From contig ML677385.1 in NCBI GenBank assembly GCA_007922305.1, positions 6,784,336 through 6,848,335 on the forward strand: a DNA stretch of 64,000 nucleotides, written 5' to 3'. The DNA is from Dermatemys mawii. Taxonomy: Eukaryota > Chordata > Testudines > Dermatemydidae. Positions within the stretch are counted from its first letter, which is position 1, and each line of letters opens with the position of its first letter. Positions 11,304-22,599 of the stretch are shown piece by piece. The position numbers and the translations under genes were made by a program. The notes under the pieces are model-generated. The model was not told where the DNA came from and did not search any database. It was given only the letters and a program-made list of their open reading frames with translations.

Positions 11304-11680
11304 CCCACATATGGTGACCAGATCACAACAGTGAAATATTGGGACACATTAGGGTGCCATCAGCCCCACCCACAGTCCACTCCCCACTCCTCCCAGGCTC
11401 TGCCCCCACACTGCCCCATGTTCCCCCCTCACTCAGCCCCCCTGCCACCACACCCTTCCTCAACCCCCAGCCCACCACTGGCTTGCTGCGTCAGTCCTCA
11501 GTCCTCCACCCAACACACCTCTTCACCCTCCCTGCCCACCATTCGCCTTCACATACACACACACTCCCCTCCACCACTCGCCTGTGGTGCCAACTTCCCC
11601 TCTGCCGGGTAGGTGCTTGCCTGCCCCTGCACCAGCCTCATCCCAGCCCCATTCTACCCCATTCCACTGTCTATATGAGT
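11304..11680 (+). repeat. C-rich sequence behind a hAT-like end
   Basis: Begins with TATGGTGACCAGATCAC, a close match to the end (TAGGGTGA(C/T)CAGAT) of the intact hAT element at 31162-31285. It is followed by about 330 bp of strongly C-rich, CACCC-rich DNA. No second end was found, so this is a truncated or composite copy. The two proline-rich open frames here only reflect the C-rich composition. Confidence 0.4.
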
Positions 11681-11682
11681 TA

Positions 11683-11786
11683 GGGCCAGATTTTTAAAGG
11701 TATTTAGGCACCTAAAGAGGCAGATAGATGCCTAGTGGGATTTTCAAAAGCACTTAATTGCCTAAATACCTTTAAAAATCTGGTCT
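11683..11786. mobile_element. Palindromic Harbinger-type MITE
   Basis: 104 bp with ends GGGCCAGATTTTTAAAGG and CCTTTAAAAATCTGGTCT, inverted over most of each arm, and flanked by TTA at 11680-11682 and 11787-11789. The arms continue inward with TATTTAGGC/GCCTAAATA, so the whole unit can fold on itself. The right-hand TTA is the TTA of a MIR-like SINE whose tail continues from 11790. Confidence 0.75.
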
Positions 11787-11890
11787 TTAGTCTCTCTTTG
11801 TCTCAGTTTCCAATAACAGTACTTCCTTATCTCACAGGGGTGTTGTGTGGATAAATACGTGAAAGATTAGGATGTCCTCAGATACACAGT
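11787..11890 (+). repeat. 3' part of a MIR-like SINE
   Basis: The sequence TTAGTCTCTCTTTGTCTCAG followed by CTTATCTCACAGGGGTGTTG is the 3' half of the SINE seen at 1755-1830 and 15168-15345. The 5' half is not recognisable to the left of the MITE at 11683-11786; it has been lost or replaced by the C-rich repeat. Confidence 0.65.
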
Positions 11891-12039
11891 ATCAAGGCCA
11901 CATGAGTTCCTAAAATAGGTAGATAGTCACTGGTCTGAATATCAGTGACCAAAAGTTGTAACTATCCTTTCCAGTGTTATGTGAAATGAGGTGAGTCCCA
12001 ATCCATACCCTAGTGAGGACTTATTTGCATCTGCAGATG

Positions 12040-12330
12040 TGTGTATAATGATTTTTTTAGTTTTCTAAAACTAGAAAAAAAAAGTCTAAAGTCAACCAAA
12101 AACCAAATTATTTTGAATTTTTGGCCAACTGAAAAGTCAAACAAAAATTCATTTTGAGCTTCCTCCTCTCCTTTTCAAAAAATTAAAATAAAATTAAAGT
12201 TATTTTGAATCAAAAGGTCAAAATATTTCATTTTGAAAATATCAGAACAAAATATGTTTCACGTTTTGGGGAATTTTTAGTTTGGACCAAATAATTTGCC
12301 AAAATCAACATAAAATTGTGAAATGTGTCA
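12040..12330. repeat. A/T-rich sequence with TTTTGAA/TTCAAAA motifs
   Basis: Repeated short motifs (CATTTTGA, AAAATTCATTTTGAGC, CAAAATATTTCATTTTGAA) on both strands suggest a decayed interspersed repeat or simple AT-rich expansion. I cannot place it in a family. Confidence 0.35.
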
Positions 12331-13252
12331 GCTGATCTGACTGGTTTTTACTGGAAAAAAAGTTTCAGCTGAAAAAAAATTGCCCAGTTCCATTTGCATC
12401 ACAAAACCCACCTCAGAGGCTGGTACTTTAATGGCACACCCAGTCAAGAAACCAAAGACTGAAATACTCTGTAGCCCCAAAAGTGGTCTCTTCAGAACAG
12501 AATTGGAGAATGTTATTGGAAGAGAATGAGATTGCTTGTACTGCCTTGGCAATGCTGCACCTATTCCTTGCCCAAGCAGATGGCTTCTATTTCCATCACT
12601 ATCAGTCCAATACCTTTCAAAGCCACTAAAATATACCTTGAGAAAAACAAAAAGTTTAAGAAAAATAAATAAAAAAAATATAGCTGCCTCCTGCAATAGA
12701 TGAAGAATAAATGAGCCCAGCTATTCATGCTCTAACACCTTTCACTCATGTACTAGGTTTCCTACATTTTTACGCTAATTCTTTGTGGTCTCAAATGTCT
12801 CATTCACATCAAGGTCTTGTCTTGACTAGCAAAAGAGGTTGAGATTAGCTCAGATTTAGCTAGCTCATGCTATTAAAGCAAAACTAAACCTGGCCAATTC
12901 CCTTATGTTGATGCAGATCCATTTCATCTGGTCAGGTTATAGTCTAAGCAGGAACCTAAAGGTATCATCCTGCTTTGGCACTTATGAAAAAGGTTGAGTT
13001 TAAATTGGGTTTACTAGTGCATTATCACTTTTCCTACTCATGACAAGGCCTCAATACTTTAGATAGCACTGTACCCTTGTATATAGTATTGAATCAAAAA
13101 CTCACCTGAACTCCAGTTACATTAGGTCTGAAACTTCCAGCTGGCAACATTTTGCCTCTTCTGCAAAAGTTTATTAAATGTGATGAGTTAACTTCACAAA
13201 AAAGTGGGTCCATCTAAACTGTTTTGAACCAATTGTAATTATCTAAGTATTC
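12331..13252. other. No gene recognised
   Basis: The 122-residue minus-strand frame at 12328-12696 has a Phe-rich start from an A-run and no domain that I recognise. Nothing else stands out. Confidence 0.3.
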
Positions 13253-13256
13253 CCAC

Positions 13257-13949
13257 TGTGGCAAAGCTCTAATCTTGCCCCTATGAGTCCCATGCTTCCA
13301 AGTGGTTTATGCTAGCATCAGAACTCACTGCAACCCTCCACGTAGCCCTTCTGTCTCTAGGCCAGGGTTACAGTCTACTGAGCCCTTTTCATCATAAGCC
13401 AGCAAAGCAGTGGTGAGAGAACTCCCACAGTCTCTGTCATCCCTCTGGGCTTATTTCAGGACAGTATAGCCACCTGTCCTGCTAGGGGCCTGTCTTCCCC
13501 TTCCAGTAGGTGTTTCAGTAGTGGGGGGGGGGGGGCCCCCAGGACCCAGGCCTGCCCTCTACTCCAGTTCCAGCCCAGGGACCCCTAATTGTAGTAGCTG
13601 TTGGTAGCCACCCTTCCACTGCCAGAGTTGCTACTTTTCCCTGGGTTGAAACAGCTCTCCTGCTTCTCCCTTACCAATAGCTCAAGTGTGTCTTCTGTAT
13701 TCCACCCTCCAGCAGCAGATGCTCTCCTCTGCTTCACTGGAGTGAGCCCTTTTTTACAGTACCACAGAGGCCTTAATTAGAGTCAGGTGGCCAATGGCCT
13801 CACCTGACTATTTACAGGTTAATTGGAGTCTCATTAGCCTGCCGCAGTCCCTGCTCTGGTCAGTCAGGGAACAGAAAACTGTTGATCCAGTGGCCAGAAT
13901 ATCTGGCTTCTGTTACTCTGCTGTATCCAGATGGCCTGGGTCTATCATA
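13257..13949 (-). mobile_element. Solo LTR (family shared with 58767-59470)
   Basis: Starts TGTGGCAAAGCTC and ends ATCATA (a decayed GTCACA), flanked by the 4-bp duplication CCAC at 13253-13256 and 13950-13953. The same family recurs at 58767-59470 in the same orientation with its own 4-bp duplication. Shared landmarks include CAGGGTTACAGTCTACTGAG, CATAAGCCAGCAAAGC and GAGAACTCCCACAGTCTCTG. No retroviral genes are attached, so this is a solo LTR left after recombination. The minus orientation follows the related turtle LTRs that begin TGTGAC on that strand and is less certain than the element itself. A G-run lies at about 13529. Confidence 0.8.
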
Positions 13950-14219
13950 CCACTTTCTAAGTATTTTGCCCCATTAGTTTTCTAATAAAGTGGTTTGTTT
14001 TATGTGCTTCTTTATGTGACTCCCATAATCTTTCTTAGATCCTTCTTGAGCTTCTTTCTGGCATGTACTTCTCCCATTGCCCAAGAAGGTTTTTAATTGA
14101 TCTACTAAAAGTGTCACTCTGTCTCCCTCATTTCCCCCATTCCTTTCTCCCTCCTTTTCCTGTTATTTTCCTCAAAATTCTGGGCTCTCCTCTCTGACCT
14201 CATGGGGCTCTGTAGTTTT

Positions 14220-14900
14220 TTTCATTCTTTAAACGTTCTCTATTCTGATCACACTTTCCCCTGGTTTTCTTCAATATTTTTCTTCATAAATTTATGTCTT
14301 CTGTCTCCTAGCCTTTCTTCTGTTATCCTTCTTTGTGAGCACTAAGGCAAATAATTAATTACATTTTCTTTTAGCAATGTCCAAACCTTCTCTTAATAAA
14401 TTATCCTTGCATCCCTTTAGAACCCTAACTGTCTCCTCCACTGATGTCTTGTCCCTTGCATATCTGAAGAATTTCTTATTATTTACCTTAACCTCTTGCA
14501 TAATATTTCTTTCATTCTTTACTTTTGCTTCTTTTTTTTTACATTCTTTTAACTCCATTCTGTAATCTCCCCAGTCCTTCTCAGTGCCTGACATTTTATA
14601 CCTTGCATATGTCTCCTTCTTGTCCTTGATTACTTTCTGCTTTTCCATGCTCATCCATATTGCCCTACTTTAACTCGTAGGGTATTTATTGCTAGGTGGC
14701 ATATATAACTCTTGAATAGACAGTGATTTATCTGTCAACACTTTCCATCTCCTCCCAGCCCACCTCATGTTCTTTTTCCACCTGCTTTATGTCATTCAAA
14801 TTCACCCAACATTTCTTTCATTCTTCTAAACTGTGGCACTAGGAATTCAACATCTTTATTTCTCAACATTTGTGAATTGTATTCCTCTTAACTCAGGACT
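14220..14900 (-). pseudogene. LINE (CR1-like) ORF2 fragment
   Basis: A 99-residue minus-strand frame at 14355-14654 is rich in Lys/Glu and contains NNKKFFRYARDKTSVEETV, resembling the linker between endonuclease and reverse transcriptase of CR1-type LINEs (the family pattern is N-K-K-x-F-[YF]-R-Y). Surrounding minus-strand sequence is similarly coding-like but broken by stops. No polymerase box is retained here. Limits are approximate, and other LINE clades with the same motif cannot be excluded. Confidence 0.5.
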
Positions 14901-15167
14901 TAGCAAAACCGTGCCTACTCAGCTCTTCGTCTCCAGACCTGAGCCACAGTGTTCCCTCGCTCCAAATGCAGAACTCCTCTGAGCATCAATTTGAACCTAG
15001 GTCAACTCCCACTGAAGTCAAAGATAGCATGCAGCTTTGTTTCTTCCACAAAATATGAATTGTAAAGTCCTTCCCTGGAGATGTTGGATGAAAGTAGAAA
15101 TTAACTGAAGATTAATGGATGGGAAGGAACAAAATGAAGCAGAGTTGAAGGAGAGGAAGGATTGTCC
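14901..15167. other. Short unassigned stretch
   Basis: Nothing recognised. Confidence 0.2.
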
Positions 15168-15345
15168 CAGTGGCTATGGTGCTAGCCTGAGACTTCAGAG
15201 ATGTGGGTTCCAGTCTCTACTGTACCATGTGCACCTTGTGTAACCATGGGCAAGTCTATGCGTCAGTTCCCTACCTGTAATGGGGATAATAACACTGCCC
15301 TACCACTCGTAGGGATGTTATGAGATACTGTGGTGTCAGATCAGT
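15168..15345 (+). repeat. MIR-like SINE
   Basis: The clearest uninterrupted plus-strand copy. A tRNA-like head with GTGGCTATGGTGCTAGCCTG and GTGGGTTCCAGTCTC (a B-box-like segment) is followed by ACCATGGGCAAGTC, GTAATGGGGATAATAACAC and CACTCGTAGGGATGTTATGA. It serves as the internal reference for the interrupted copies in this window. Confidence 0.7.
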
Positions 15346-15509
15346 ACCACAGAAAGTTAATTGAAATAAAATGTGTGCTAAAAAGAACCAATTCATAGTA
15401 ATGATATTTGAGTTACATAGATGAAATAAGCAGAACAATTTAAGTTATTCAGATCAGTTTCTTGATTTAGGGCCATAATCCTACTCTTAGATCCACACTT
15501 CAAATCTTA

Positions 15510-15794
15510 GGGCATGTCTGCACTGCACTGCTGTCACACAACAGGGATGTGAATATTAATGTGCACCAAAGTGCCGTGCTGTAATTCACCTGGGTGGACC
15601 CTGTGGGCACGAACTAAAAGGTTCCTAGTTCGCATTAAGATAGACCTGTTTGAAGAGGACTACATCAGTAAGCACTAAGAACCTTTCAGTTCACACCCAC
15701 AGCATCCACACAGGGGAGTTATACTGCAGCACTTTGTGCATACTGCTATTCACCCCCTACATAGTCCAAAAGGTGGGACAGTATAGACAAGCCC
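15510..15794. mobile_element. PIF/Harbinger-type MITE
   Basis: Starts GGGCATGTCTGCACTGC and ends ACAGTATAGACAAGCCC. It is flanked by TTA (15507-15509) and TGA (15795-15797), a 3-bp duplication with one change. The termini match the GGG(C/T)ATGTCTACACT type of the MITE at 1476. Length 285 bp, non-coding. Confidence 0.75.
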
Positions 15795-15797
15795 TGA

Positions 15798-17398
15798 GTG
15801 AGGCTATAGAACTTTCTGGCTTATTAAGAGCCTAGATTCAACACTAAGCTACTTCAGTTTTACATTGGTGTAATTTCATTGATTTTAGTGGAATTACACA
15901 GGCATAAAAACAGACTTTTGCAGCAGCAAATGAGAGATAGGCTTAATTGCCACACAGAACTCCCACTGATGTCAAAGGAAGCTCCACAGTTAGTTCAGAT
16001 TCAAAATTTGCAAGAGAGATCCGCCACAAGGATCTGAGAGCAGGCATATGCCTTTAATTTGAGGCAGCAGGATTCAACGCTGCCTGCAATTCAAACTCTC
16101 ACATCTCAATTAACTGTAAATGTTCCTTTACCTGCTGTATAAAATGGCAATTACCTCCTTTCTTCTCTGATCTCTTCTAAACAGTCTCTATCCTTCAATA
16201 TTTACCCAAATTGATTTGTGCATCACCATTATTCTTTATTTATGCCTACTGTCCCTTTGAATTGTCAATGAATTACATATTTGAACACTATAGCATGTCT
16301 GATCCCTTCCATGTGCCTATTCTTGTTCCTGTCTTTTCTTTGCAAACAATGCTCTTTTTATTTGCATAAAGCCACATTAGAAACTTCCTCACTGAAACCT
16401 TATTTAACAAGTCAATGTTTCTCCATTTTTCTCTGATGCCTTCTGTTATTTATTCCATTGTTACAGATGCCTTCATCCTAGCCTATCCATCTACTTAAGA
16501 TGATTCTCCCTGCCCTTTTGTGGATTTCTTGTACAAAGCATTCAACATATACACACACTACTTGCCCCATTCTGCCTGTCCAGTAGTTTCAACTCTCTCC
16601 CGCAGCACTTGTTCAGCCAATATCCTAGATGCATCTAAATCTGAAAGTAATGCTTAGAAACAGGCAGCTTATCTGTTAGAATGTTTATAAATAAAGCTCC
16701 TGGGATAAATAGCTTGCTTGAGGCAAGGTAGATAATTTTTGAATACAAGTGATTCTGACATTATTAGATTTTCCTCACAGACCACATACAGAAAGGGACA
16801 CATGCTATGTGTTAAAAATGAATAAAAAATTAATCTGAAATTTGCCTATTGAACAAACAAAAGGAACATGTGCAATGCATACATATGCCCAAAAAAGATA
16901 GATGAACCTATGGAGTTCAAGGGATTGCAATAAGCCATGCAGACTACTTTTGGGGCTCACAAAACTAGTCTCAGTTAGTTAACCTTCTTTTCCTGTAACT
17001 TATAAAACACCCTCTTTTTCCTACCTAAAGGAAAACCTGTGCTATGTATTAGGCATAAGAAACCACCACCCAAAAGCTAGGCTAGAACAAGTGTATGCCT
17101 AGTATACAGTATAAATTGGACCCTGCTTCTAGTGAACTCAGAACGGCCTTGTCTTTTACTAGAAAAATTAGTATCTCTATTGCAGCCACTTGCAAATGGC
17201 AGCTGTAGCAGTGGCTCAAGGACTAGTGTAGACAGGGCTCAAGTGTTTTACATTCACATTCCCATGTATCACAAGGCATAAAGTGGTGGAAGATACAGTT
17301 TAATTACAGGTGATAGTTGCACCAGGGGTTTTCATGTAGGAGCAAGAGGCAAGTTAAGGGCAACATTAAGGCAGAAGTTGATGGAGATTAGTGGGTTA
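15798..17398. other. No gene recognised
   Basis: About 1.6 kb of AT-rich DNA. Near 15845 there is a TGGTGTAATTTCATTGATTTTAG-like MITE relic (shown here only in outline). No exon-like frame or RNA gene was seen. Confidence 0.3.
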
Positions 17399-17399
17399 T

Positions 17400-18612
17400 T
17401 GTGATGGGTTGGATTACAGAAACCCCTTTAGGGCTGCCAAATGATGTGCCAAGACTACTCCTGCCCCTGCTTCCTTGCCCTGCCAACTTAGGACTCCAGA
17501 GACTTGCCTGGTTTGAGCCAGATCCACTAGCCTGCTGCAAACCCAGACCCAGGTCTGAACCACATCCCCTAACAGCTGTAGATTTACCTGGAACAGCTTA
17601 AGAAATGTTCCTGTCTTTAACACTCAGATGCTCAACTCCCAATGGGGTTCAAACCCCAAATAAATCCATTTTACCCTCCATAAATCTTATACAGCATAAG
17701 CTCATAGATTGTTCGCCCTCTATAACACTGATAGAGAGAGAGATGCACAGCTGTTTGGCCCGCTTTCCCCAGTACTAATACATACTCCAGGTTAATTAAT
17801 AAGTAAAAAGTGATTTTATTAAATACAGAAAGTAGGATTTAAGTGGTTCCAAGTAGTAACAGACAGAACAAAGTGAATTACCAAGTAAAATAAAATAGAA
17901 CATGCAAATGTATCCCTATTACGGATAAAACCTCACTCTCAGAGATGTTGCAGTAAGCTTCCTTTTATAGACTAGTCTCCCTCTACTCTGGGTCCAGCAA
18001 TCACTCACATCCCCTATAGTCACTGTCTTTTGTTTCAGTTTCTTCCAGGTATCCTTGCGGGTGGAGAGTCTCTCTGAAGACCAAATGGAGGAGTCTCCTA
18101 GGGATTTTTATAGACTTTCTCCTCTGTGTGGATACCCCTCCCTCTCCCTGTGTATGATCCAGTTACAAAATGGAGATCTGGAGTCACATGGGCAAGTCAC
18201 ATGTCCATGCGTGACGCATAACTTACAGATATCAGCCATTGTTCACATGCTGCCCTGAATGTCCTTAAGTAGACTTCTTATGTGGATTGGAGCCTCCCAA
18301 GCTCTATTGTCTTTTAAGTGCTTCTTGACTGGGCACTTAAATTGCACATTCCTTTCTCAAGAAGCTGACCAAATGCTTTTACTAAGGCTATTTAGAAATT
18401 AAGCAAGTACACAGCCAATATTCATAACTTCAACTACAAAAATGATACATGCATACATATTGGAGGAATAGATTCAGTATATCATAACCTTTACAGAGAT
18501 ATGTTACATGGCATATGTAGCATAAAACATATTCCAGTTATGTCATATATATATATATACATTTGTAATCATATTTGATTACATATAGAGCCTTATGGGG
18601 TGCACCGTCACA
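17400..18612 (-). mobile_element. Solo LTR, minus orientation
   Basis: Terminal TGTGATGGG...CCGTCACA gives the TG...CA ends of an LTR. On the minus strand a TATA-like CTATAAAAAT lies at 18113-18104 and a poly(A) signal AATAAA at 17820-17815, a spacing of about 290 bp that fits a U3-R-U5 layout. U3 contains an (AT)n run at about 18544. No perfect target duplication is seen (GTTAT occurs at 17395-17399 and 18616-18620, three bases off the right end). No internal retroviral sequence is attached. Parts of U3 are shared with the LTR at 19731-20979. Confidence 0.7.
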
Positions 18613-18627
18613 ATGGTTATTCGTTAT

Positions 18628-19685
18628 TGTGGCCTGAAGAGCACCCCAATGGCACTTGGCACACTGTTGTTATGATAGATATCCAAAAGATGACACGCGA
18701 TATCACTGAAAACAAATAACTCACTGATCATTAACATTCTTGCATGATGTATGTACAGTAAACCCATAAAGAAATGTGTTCTGAAAATGTATTAAGCAAG
18801 CAGTGCCTAAACTGTGCCCATTCCAGACGAAGAATGTGGTTCCACCTGCTTGATTGAGTCTCCAAAGTAAATTTAAGAAGATGAGACCAAAGACAAAGAA
18901 AAGCACATTTACATACAAGGTAAAAAGAGCCATCAGTTAAGCAAGTGGGGAAAGATGGTCACTTAACGATCTCAACAGAAGAGGCAGACTGCACCCAGGA
19001 AGCCTTCCTGCCTCTTGAAGTGGAGTTAATGAACTTTGGGAAGATATAAGGAGAGAGAAAAAGCCATTTTGCATCCTTCACGTGAAGAGACAGAGGAACT
19101 GAGTGCTCTGAGTTATATAATGGATGAGTCTGGTGATCCATGCTAGAAAAGAGACTTGGTGAGAAACGCTTCTTTTCAACAAAAGGTTCTAGTTTGTTAA
19201 GTCAGGTTTTAGTCTTAGAAACATATTTTTACTTTTGTTTTATTATAACCCTTTCCATTGTTAGTCCTTATACATGGTATCTCTTAAACCTATGGCTTTG
19301 TGTTTAATAAATTTGTTTTATTTTTACTATAAATCAATTCAATGCTTTGATTAAAATAGAGGGTTTGCTAACCCCAGTTAGGGTAATACGCTGCTGGGTT
19401 CTGTCTCTTCAAAGGAGCAGCGAACTTAACTTCTGCAAGAATTCAGCTAGGGAACCGGCTACTACAACACAGGACAATTTGGAGGCAATTCAGGATGTGG
19501 AGGGTGTTGTGGTCACCTTGCAAGGAGTAACCAAAGCTGGTGGAAGTCAGTGGGAGGCTGTTGTGATCTGAGCATGCTACTGCTGTCAGGGCTCTGAACC
19601 AAGCTGCACAGCACAAAGCACCTGGAGTTACAGGGCAGACTGACACAACCCCTTACTGGTCTAGGTTGAACCCTAATGCATCACA
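18628..19685 (+). mobile_element. Solo LTR, plus orientation
   Basis: Starts TGTGGCCTGAAG and ends TGCATCACA, with a poly(A) signal AATAAA at 19306-19311 preceded by a TTTGTG element. Flanks GTTAT (18623-18627) and GTTTT (19686-19690) would be a 5-bp duplication with one mismatch. It abuts the previous LTR with only 15 bp between. The sequence downstream of the signal (GGGTTTGCTAACCCCAG, then GGAGCAGCGAAC) is the U5-like part of this family. No coding capacity. Confidence 0.6.
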
Positions 19686-19730
19686 GTTTTACGTAGATGT
19701 TAAATGTATTATGAGTTATCTGACTATCCT

Positions 19731-20979
19731 TGTGTAATGGTGCTGGTTCTGGTGGGACCCAACTGAGAGTGCCAATTCAGGACAAATTACTTTAAGCAGG
19801 GCAGTTACAGCCCAAGGCTGGGGGTTTTCCACCTCTAAGGCAAACTAAACCAGCCAAACTGAGAAGACTTTGGTTTTACCCCACTGGCTAACCACAAGTC
19901 ACACAAGCAATTCCCTTAGATACTCCAGTTTCCCCAGTATCACCACCAGCAGCCACTCGTTATGGGGAGGACTGATTATGAAAACCCAATACCCCAGTAA
20001 AAGAAAAAGGTTCTCCTGATCCCAAAGGACCAAGCCCCAGACCCAGGTCAATATACAACGGCTTTTGTAGTTGGCTAGCCATTTCCAGTCTTTGAACAAA
20101 GACAAACAACTACAAAAGCAGTTTCTCCTCCCTTGGTGTTCACAACTCCAGATCAACTACTATAAGAGAGCCTCATCCTCCCTGATTGAACTAATGTCAT
20201 TATCTCTAGCCTGATTCCTGCCTACCTATTTATAGCTGCCTCTGGTCATTTTCACTGCATGCATCCGATGAAGTGGGTATTCATGCACAAAAGTTTATGC
20301 TCTAATACATCTATTAGTCTATAAGGTGCCACAGGACTCTTTGTCGCAATTACATACAGTAATGGCAAAGTTCTTGGTTCAGGCTTGTAGCAGTGATAGA
20401 ATAAACTGCTGGTTCAAATCAAGTCTCTGGAGTACATCCACAGCTGGGATGGATCATTCAGTCCTTTGTTCAGAGCTTCATTTTGTAACAAAGTTCCTCC
20501 AGAGGTATGAAGCAGGATTGAAGACAAGATGGGGATGAGGCATCAGCCTTTTATAGTCTTTTCCAGGTGTAAGAACACCTCTTTGTTCTTACTGTGGAAA
20601 ATTATAGCAAAATGGAGTTTGGAGTCACACGGGCAAGTCCCTGCATACCTTGCTGAGTCACAAGGTGTGTCTGCCCTCTCTCAATGGGTCAATTGTATAG
20701 CTGATGAGCCTTAAACGGCCATTAAGCAGGCCAAGCAGAGCTGCCACCAACTTGCCTGGCATAGCATAAGTTGGAGATACAGATGATATAGAGCCAATAT
20801 TCATAACTTCAACTACAGAAATGACATATGCATATAGACAGCATAATCATAACCAGCAAACCACAACCTGGTCTTAGATACCTTATATGACCCCCTTTAT
20901 ATAAGATTTGGTGTCAATACAGGACCTTGGTTGCAACAATGATCTATATACGGTCCCAGATTATGTCAATAACGTCACA
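19731..20979 (-). mobile_element. Solo LTR, minus orientation, with an internal insertion
   Basis: Ends are TGTGTAATGG (left) and AACGTCACA (right). On the minus strand a TATA box CTATAAAAGG lies at 20556-20547. Flanks TCCT/CCCT suggest a 4-bp duplication with one mismatch. The LTR is interrupted at 20057-20345 by another repeat: LTR sequence stops after CAGGTCAATATACA and resumes at AATTACATACAGTAATGGC. Part of U3 (20792-20830) matches 18413-18450 of the first LTR in this cluster. No retroviral genes are present. Confidence 0.75.
20057..20345 (+). repeat. Interspersed repeat inserted in the LTR
   Basis: Contains the very common turtle phrase GATGAAGTGGGTATTCATGC, then TATTAGTCTATAAGGTGCCA and a terminal GACTCTTTGTCGC. 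Its left part folds through GCTTTTGTAGTTG (20061-20073) and CAACTACAAAAGC (20107-20119). I know the sequence as a frequent interspersed repeat but am not sure of its class; a Penelope-like or SINE origin is possible. Confidence 0.55.
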
Positions 20980-22264
20980 CCCTGTCATCCCCTACCATGG
21001 AACAACTATAAAGCAGCAATAATCATGCTTTTGGAAGGCACCTGCCTGACCGGAGTGAGTTAACATATTGGTGATCCCCCTTGCTTTGTGGGCACTGTTG
21101 GGAGGGAGAAATGAGAACAGTAATGGGAAACAGCAACTCAGAATGATGGGGCAATGTAAATGTGTATTTAAGGGAAAGTCCTGAATGTGTGGCTGAAACA
21201 TATTTCCTTGGCTTGTTTGTTTAAAAATGTTGCTTGAATTATATTTTCTGAAGGGTGCATAATTACTTCTTCCTCCTGACAATTATTCTGTCTCTTTCTC
21301 TCCCTAGCCTGCCATCATCAGACATTGCTGCTAACTAGCACAGAGAAGGCAAAGGAAGAGGAGAACAAAGAAACCATTGTTAAAAGAAAGCAAGCATAAA
21401 TAAATCGAGTTTTCCTGCTGTATTTCTAAAAACTAGACAAAAAGCACTTTCTACTCTGAAAGGAACCATTTTTATTATGAATTGTTCATTCCAAGGGGCC
21501 TATTGTTCTGCTGATGAACACGTGTAATTTTCATTTACATTCGTGCGTGTGCAGTGAGAAAGGCTATACCACAATGTGTTGAAAACATCCTAGCCCCAGG
21601 GACATTGCATATATCATAGCATTTATCTATCTATAGACTCACCTGCCACTGTAGTTTCTGACTAACTTCTCCAGCATCTGGTCTTATTTATTGACCATTC
21701 CAAGGCAACTTTTTGCAGGGATTTATAGATGAGAGTGAATGATCGTTGAAGTCAGTGGGAGTCTCTCTTCTGACTTCAGTGGGGTTTGGATTGGGCCCTG
21801 TGCATAAACTCAGATTGATACCAATGACACATAGCTCCCCATCCGCCAGTTTGAAAATATTCTTAACACCGAGAGAAAATTCTCCAATTATTTTGATGGA
21901 GTTTAAATGAATCTCTGTTGGGGCCTAAGCCTGCACTCCCTGAAATCATTGGGAGTTTGACAATGGTGTAGTAAGTCTGAATGAATAAACTGGCACATCC
22001 TGCAGCCTGTACCTGGGCAAAGCTCCCATTAAAGTGATAGGCCCAATGGTGTAAACAGCTTGGAGATCTTTCATTGAAAGGCACTATGAATATGATTCTA
22101 AGTACAGTGAAATCAGAAAAAGTTTTCTCATTGATTTCAATAGGCCCAGATCCTATGGCCAAGATACTCAAAGGTATTTAGGCTCCTAACATCCACTGAC
22201 TTCAATGGAAGTTAGGAGCCTAAATGCCATTGTGGGTTTTAGCCTATATGCTGTGGGCTATATT
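20980..22264. other. No gene recognised; palindromic MITE relics
   Basis: Contains GAAGTCAGTGGGAGT/CTGACTTCAGTGGGG-type relics near 21747-21790 and a perfect 15-bp stem, ATTTAGGCTCCTAAC (22176-22190) pairing with 22211-22225 over a 20-base loop, which resembles the palindromic MITE at 11683. No gene is supported. Confidence 0.4.
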
Positions 22265-22599
22265 GTGAAGTGTTCTAAAGCAATAATGGACTTTGTAAAA
22301 CCTTGTATTGGTCAGGAGAGGGCTGGGAAGCACATTAAATATATTTTTTGGGGAAATCTAAGACTGGGAGTGTGCTGGGGTCACCCTGCAGTATAACCAA
22401 GGCTGGTAAGAGCCAAGGTGTGGCTAGCCATCTACAGCCCCCACACACGCTGAGCTGGGAGTGACTTACATGCTGGAGGCTGTTTGTGAGCAGTCCAGGC
22501 TGGAGGCTACAGCAGCAAAGCAGTGTAAAGGGCAGCTCAGGCTAGAGGGCAGGGGTGACACAGCTACTCATTAGTCTGGATTGTGCCCTGGTGTGTCAT
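22265..22599 (+). repeat. Probable LTR U5-like fragment
   Basis: GTGGCTACAGCAGCAAAGC-like and GGCAGGGGTGACACAGC-like phrases here remind me of the ends of turtle LTRs, but the termini are not defined and there is no poly(A) signal. Low confidence. Confidence 0.3.

Noticed and set aside
17400..20979. Full-length provirus in the LTR cluster
   Set aside because: The LTRs belong to different families and alternate in orientation; no gag, pol or env-like sequence lies between them.
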